From Microbacterium sp. (GTDB lineage Bacteria > Actinomycetota > Actinomycetes > Actinomycetales > Microbacteriaceae): a stretch of DNA of 8,469 bases. The stretch is taken from positions 1 to 8,469 of the forward strand of contig JAITUD010000114.1 in NCBI GenBank assembly GCA_031286555.1. The letters are read 5' to 3'. Below, piece after piece: positions 5,557 through 8,469 of this stretch. Numbering within the stretch: position 1 is the first letter of the stretch; each line of letters begins with the position of its first letter. Below the pieces are notes generated by a model. It made no database searches and was not told where the DNA came from. It saw only the letters and a list, made by a program, of their open reading frames with translations. The position numbers and the translations under genes were made by a program.

Positions 5557-5575
5557 TGTACAAACGTACATGTAC
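5557..5575. promoter_or_regulatory. Overlapping TGTAC/GTACA half-sites, probable TetR operator
   Basis: TGTAC (5557-5561), GTACA (5566-5570) and TGTAC (5571-5575, sharing A5570 in the palindrome) form two inverted repeats that share a half-site: TGTAC-N4-GTACA, and the perfect 10-bp palindrome GTACATGTAC (5566-5575). The block is AT-rich within GC-rich DNA and ends 19 bases before the TetR ATG, where a repressor would block transcription of its own gene and the pump. The shared half-site could allow two dimers to bind. Binding itself is inferred. Confidence 0.65.
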
Positions 5576-5594
5576 TGATGTCCAGGAGGGGCGG

Positions 5595-6149
5595 ATGCAG
5601 GAACCAGAGCGCCGCAGACGCGACCCTGAAGCGCGCCGCCGCGCCATCGTCCAGGCGACCGCCGAGCTGATCACCGAGGTCGGTGTCGACGCGGTGACGC
5701 ACCGTCTGATCGCCGCCCGAGCCGGCGTGCCCCTCGGCGCCACCACGCAGTACTTCGACACCCTCGACGACCTGCGCGCCGCGGCGCTGCAGCTCATGAT
5801 CGACCACGTCGACGAGCAGATGGAGGTGCTGCGCTCCGCCCTCGCCGAGCGCGGAGCCTCGCCGGCCGTGCTCGCCGAGATCATCCACGCCGCCCTGGTC
5901 GATGCCGCGGCGGTGCAGACCGATCGCGCCGTGGTGACCGCGGCCGTCCGCGACCCGCAGCTGCGCGAGATGGCCCGGCGCTGGTCCCAGCAGGTCGCCT
6001 CCTTCCTCGAGCCCGAACACGGCGCGGAACGCGCCATGGCAGCATCCGTCTTCATCGACGGCATCCTCTGGTACACGCAGATCAACGATGATCCGCTTCC
6101 GCAGCACATCATCGAATCCGCCCTCTCAGGCATCCTCGTCCGCCCCTGA
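5595..6149 (+). CDS. TetR-family transcriptional repressor, probable regulator of the adjacent RND pump
   Basis: The product is 184 aa. The N-terminal DNA-binding domain (about 14-62) has the family pattern: RRRAIVQATAELI, then a helix-turn-helix with the signature ARAGVPLGATTQYF (41-54) and TLDDL. The rest is a helical ligand-binding and dimerisation domain with no recognisable specificity. The ATG at 5595 is preferred because AGGAGG lies five bases upstream; an in-frame ATG at 5556 lies in the probable operator and would add an unrelated tail. The stop is 14 bases before the RND pump start on the same strand, so the two form an operon. Together with the operator-like repeats upstream, this suggests self-repression relieved by a pump substrate. 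It lies 66 bases after the second crcB gene, but nothing links it to fluoride. Confidence 0.9.
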   Translation: MQEPERRRRDPEARRRAIVQATAELITEVGVDAVTHRLIAARAGVPLGATTQYFDTLDDLRAAALQLMIDHVDEQMEVLRSALAERGASPAVLAEIIHAALVDAAAVQTDRAVVTAAVRDPQLREMARRWSQQVASFLEPEHGAERAMAASVFIDGILWYTQINDDPLPQHIIESALSGILVRP

Positions 6150-6163
6150 CCAAGAGAACTCAC

Positions 6164-8469
6164 ATGTGGAAACTCTCCGTCCTCAGCCTGCGCAACCGCG
6201 CACTCATCGCCCTGATCACGATCGTGGCCGCCGTGTTCGGCGGCCTCGCACTGACCAACCTCAAGCAGGAGCTGATCCCCTCCCTTGAGCTGCCGGCGCT
6301 GGTCGTCATGACCAGCTACCCCGGCGCCTCGCCGGAGGTCGTCGAGAACGACGTCTCCACGCCGATCGAGACCGCCATCCAGGGTGTGCCGGGGCTGGAG
6401 TCGACGACGGCGACCAGCACGACGAACTCCTCGATCGTGCAGGCCACGTTCACCTACGGCACGAACCTGGCGACCGCCGAGCAGAAGATGCAGCAGGCGA
6501 TCAACCGCATCTCGCAGCAGCTGCCCGAGGACGTCTCGCCGCAGGTGCTGTCGGTGTCGATCGACGACTTCCCGGTGATCCAGATCGCCGTGACCGGCTT
6601 CGACGACGCCGAGACCGCGCAGACTGATCTCGAGAACGTCGCGATACCCAAGATCGAGGACGTCAAGGGCGTCAACGCCGCCCAGATCGTCGGCGGTACC
6701 GGCCAGCGCATCACCATCACGCCGGACAACGCGAAGCTGGCCGAGCACCAGGCGACGCCGCAGATGATCACCCAGGCGATGCAGCAGAACGGCGTGCTGT
6801 TCCCCGGCGGTTCGATCACCGAGGGCGACAACACCTACACCGTGCAGACCGGATCGAAGATCTCGTCGGCCGACGAGATCGCCAAGCTGCCGCTGGTGGG
6901 CACGGATGCCACGATCGGCGACGTCGCCACGGTGAAGCAGGAGTCCGACCCCGTGACGTCGATCTCGCGCGTGGACGGCAAGGACGCGCTCTCGATCGCC
7001 GTGACCAAGCTGCCCGCCGCGAACACGGTCGACGTCTCGAAGGGCGTGCGCGCGACGCTGGACGACCTGGAGAAGTCGTTCCCTGACGCCACGTTCACGA
7101 TCATCTTCGACCAGGCGCCGTACATCGAGCAGTCCATCGAATCGCTCGCGACCGAGGGCCTGCTGGGCCTGGTCTTCGCGGTGATCGTGATCCTGGTGTT
7201 CCTGCTGTCGATCCGCTCGACGCTGGTGACCGCGATCTCGATCCCGACATCCGTGCTGATCACGTTCATCGGGCTGCAGGCGTTCGGCTACTCGCTGAAC
7301 GTGCTGACGCTCGGCGCGCTCACGATCGCGATCGGACGCGTGGTCGACGACTCGATCGTCGTCATCGAGAACATCAAGAGACACTACGTGGAGGGCGCAG
7401 ACAAGGGCGACGCCATCCGGCTCGCGGTGCGCGAGGTGGCATCCGCCGTCACGGCATCCACGATCACGACCGTGGCGGTGTTCCTGCCGATCGTCTTCGT
7501 CGGCGACATGGTCGGTGAGCTGTTCCGGCCGTTCGCGATGACCGTCGCGATCGCGATGACCGCGTCGCTGCTGGTGGCGCTGACGATCGTGCCGGTGCTC
7601 GCGTACTGGTTCCTCAAGCCCGGCAAGCCGCTGCTCGACGAGAACGGCAACCGGATCGATCCGGAGGACCCGGCTGCCCCGCCGACCCCGCTGCAGAAGA
7701 TCTACCGGCCGATCCTCGGCTGGACCCTGAAGCACTCGCTGAGCACCGTCGCGATCGCGATCGTGGTGCTGATCGGCACGCTCGCGATGGCCCCGATGAT
7801 GAAGGTGAACTTCCTCAGCGACTCCGGCCAGAACACGATGACCGTGACGCAGGACCTCGGCCCGACCGCCAGCCTGCAGTCGCAGTCGGACGCCGCGAAG
7901 AAGGTCGAGGACGCCCTCGACGGCGTCGACGGCATCACGCACGTGCAGGTGTCGATCGGGTCGAGCGGCTCGGCGCTGCGCGACGCCTTCGAGGGTGGCG
8001 CGGCGATCACCTACTCGATCCAGACCGATGCCGACGTCGACCAGGAGCAGCTCCGCAGCGACGTGCAGAAGGCCGTCGACGGGCTGGACGACGTGGGCGA
8101 TGTCACCGTCGCCGGCTCGCAGGGCTTCGGGTCGAGCGACATCGAGATCACGGTCACCGCCGCGAACGGCGACGACCTGCAGACCGCGACCGACGCGCTC
8201 GAGAAGGAGCTGAAGGGCCGCGACGGCATCGGCAAGGTCACCGACAACCTGGCCGCCTCGCTGCCGTACATCGCCGTTGCCGTCGACCGGGACAAGGCCG
8301 CCGCGCACGGGCTGTCCGAGGTGGCAGTCGGTCAGATGGTGTCGAGCGCGATGCGCCCGCAGCAGATCGGCTCGGTCGAGATCGACGACACCACCCTGAC
8401 CGTCTACATCGCCGACCCCGAGCCGCCGACCACGGTCGCGTCGCTCGAGGAGATGACGATCCTGACCCC
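6164..8469 (+). CDS. RND-family efflux pump (HAE1/SwrC-like), 3' end outside window
   Basis: The frame is open for 768 codons to the window edge; the full protein should be about 1,030-1,100 aa. It is a proton-driven exporter in the cytoplasmic membrane. Helix 1 (about 12-31) is followed by a large extracytoplasmic porter loop of about 300 residues (YPGASPEVVE at 52-61), helices 2-6 (about 333-483), a cytosolic stretch, helix 7 (about 526-546) and the start of the second porter loop. Helix 4 carries the proton-relay pair in GRVVDDSIVVIEN (D395, D396), matching AcrB D407/D408. Overall it resembles Gram-positive SwrC/YerP-type RND pumps rather than MmpL. The ATG at 6164 begins the classic short N-terminus before helix 1; the ribosome site is weak (AGAG) and the start lies in the palindrome CACATGTG. 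The substrate cannot be told. No membrane-fusion gene is seen on this side of it. Confidence 0.93.
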   Translation, partial: MWKLSVLSLRNRALIALITIVAAVFGGLALTNLKQELIPSLELPALVVMTSYPGASPEVVENDVSTPIETAIQGVPGLESTTATSTTNSSIVQATFTYGTNLATAEQKMQQAINRISQQLPEDVSPQVLSVSIDDFPVIQIAVTGFDDAETAQTDLENVAIPKIEDVKGVNAAQIVGGTGQRITITPDNAKLAEHQATPQMITQAMQQNGVLFPGGSITEGDNTYTVQTGSKISSADEIAKLPLVGTDATIGDVATVKQESDPVTSISRVDGKDALSIAVTKLPAANTVDVSKGVRATLDDLEKSFPDATFTIIFDQAPYIEQSIESLATEGLLGLVFAVIVILVFLLSIRSTLVTAISIPTSVLITFIGLQAFGYSLNVLTLGALTIAIGRVVDDSIVVIENIKRHYVEGADKGDAIRLAVREVASAVTASTITTVAVFLPIVFVGDMVGELFRPFAMTVAIAMTASLLVALTIVPVLAYWFLKPGKPLLDENGNRIDPEDPAAPPTPLQKIYRPILGWTLKHSLSTVAIAIVVLIGTLAMAPMMKVNFLSDSGQNTMTVTQDLGPTASLQSQSDAAKKVEDALDGVDGITHVQVSIGSSGSALRDAFEGGAAITYSIQTDADVDQEQLRSDVQKAVDGLDDVGDVTVAGSQGFGSSDIEITVTAANGDDLQTATDALEKELKGRDGIGKVTDNLAASLPYIAVAVDRDKAAAHGLSEVAVGQMVSSAMRPQQIGSVEIDDTTLTVYIADPEPPTTVASLEEMTILT

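Noticed and set aside
5228..8308. A minus-strand open frame of over 1,000 codons opposite crcB, tetR and the RND gene
   Set aside because: Its translation is a low-complexity run of Arg, Asp, Gly, His and Val. It arises as the antisense of high-GC codons in three well-supported genes. No start, ribosome site or domain supports it.

Overview
The window looks like chromosome from a high-GC Gram-positive actinobacterium, most likely the Microbacteriaceae (Microbacterium-like). The grounds are roughly 70% GC, heavy use of codons ending in G or C, twin-arginine and lipobox export signals, GTG starts, TANNNT-type -10 boxes next to start codons that lack a Shine-Dalgarno sequence, and the protein families present. 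The genus is inferred from style and family, not from a marker gene. No rRNA, tRNA, CRISPR array, transposase or integrase was seen.

Layout. Bases 2-58 are the tail of a plus-strand gene. Two hairpins (65-103 and 103-128) separate it from a convergent minus-strand lipoprotein gene (125-652). A 131-base divergent spacer with a perfect TGGTATACCA palindrome leads to a plus-strand exported lipoprotein flavoprotein of the amine oxidase family (784-2187). It converges, with one base between stop codons, on a six-helix Pr6Pr-family membrane protein (2189-2827, minus). Next is a minus-strand pair for cytosine salvage: a yeast-type cytosine deaminase (4252-4734) overlapping by four bases a CodB-like cytosine permease (2933-4255), with a GC-rich hairpin after the permease stop. 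Divergent from it, 66 bases away, are two overlapping crcB fluoride-channel genes (4801-5172 and 5169-5528). A TetR-type repressor gene (5595-6149), preceded by a cluster of TGTAC half-sites, sits 14 bases ahead of an RND-family efflux pump gene (6164 to past the window end).

How the genes work together. The deaminase and permease form a cytosine uptake and deamination unit. The two CrcB proteins have opposite positive-inside charge patterns and should form an antiparallel heterodimeric fluoride channel. The TetR protein very probably controls itself and the RND pump.

The most unusual item is the amine oxidase. The segment that normally forms the C-terminal end of this fold (W..DP, the AGEA flavin motif and the GTV.GA..SG motif) lies at the N-terminus, before the Rossmann GAGAAG motif, and the protein ends where that segment would normally begin. 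This is the pattern of a natural circular permutation, carried on a Tat lipoprotein.
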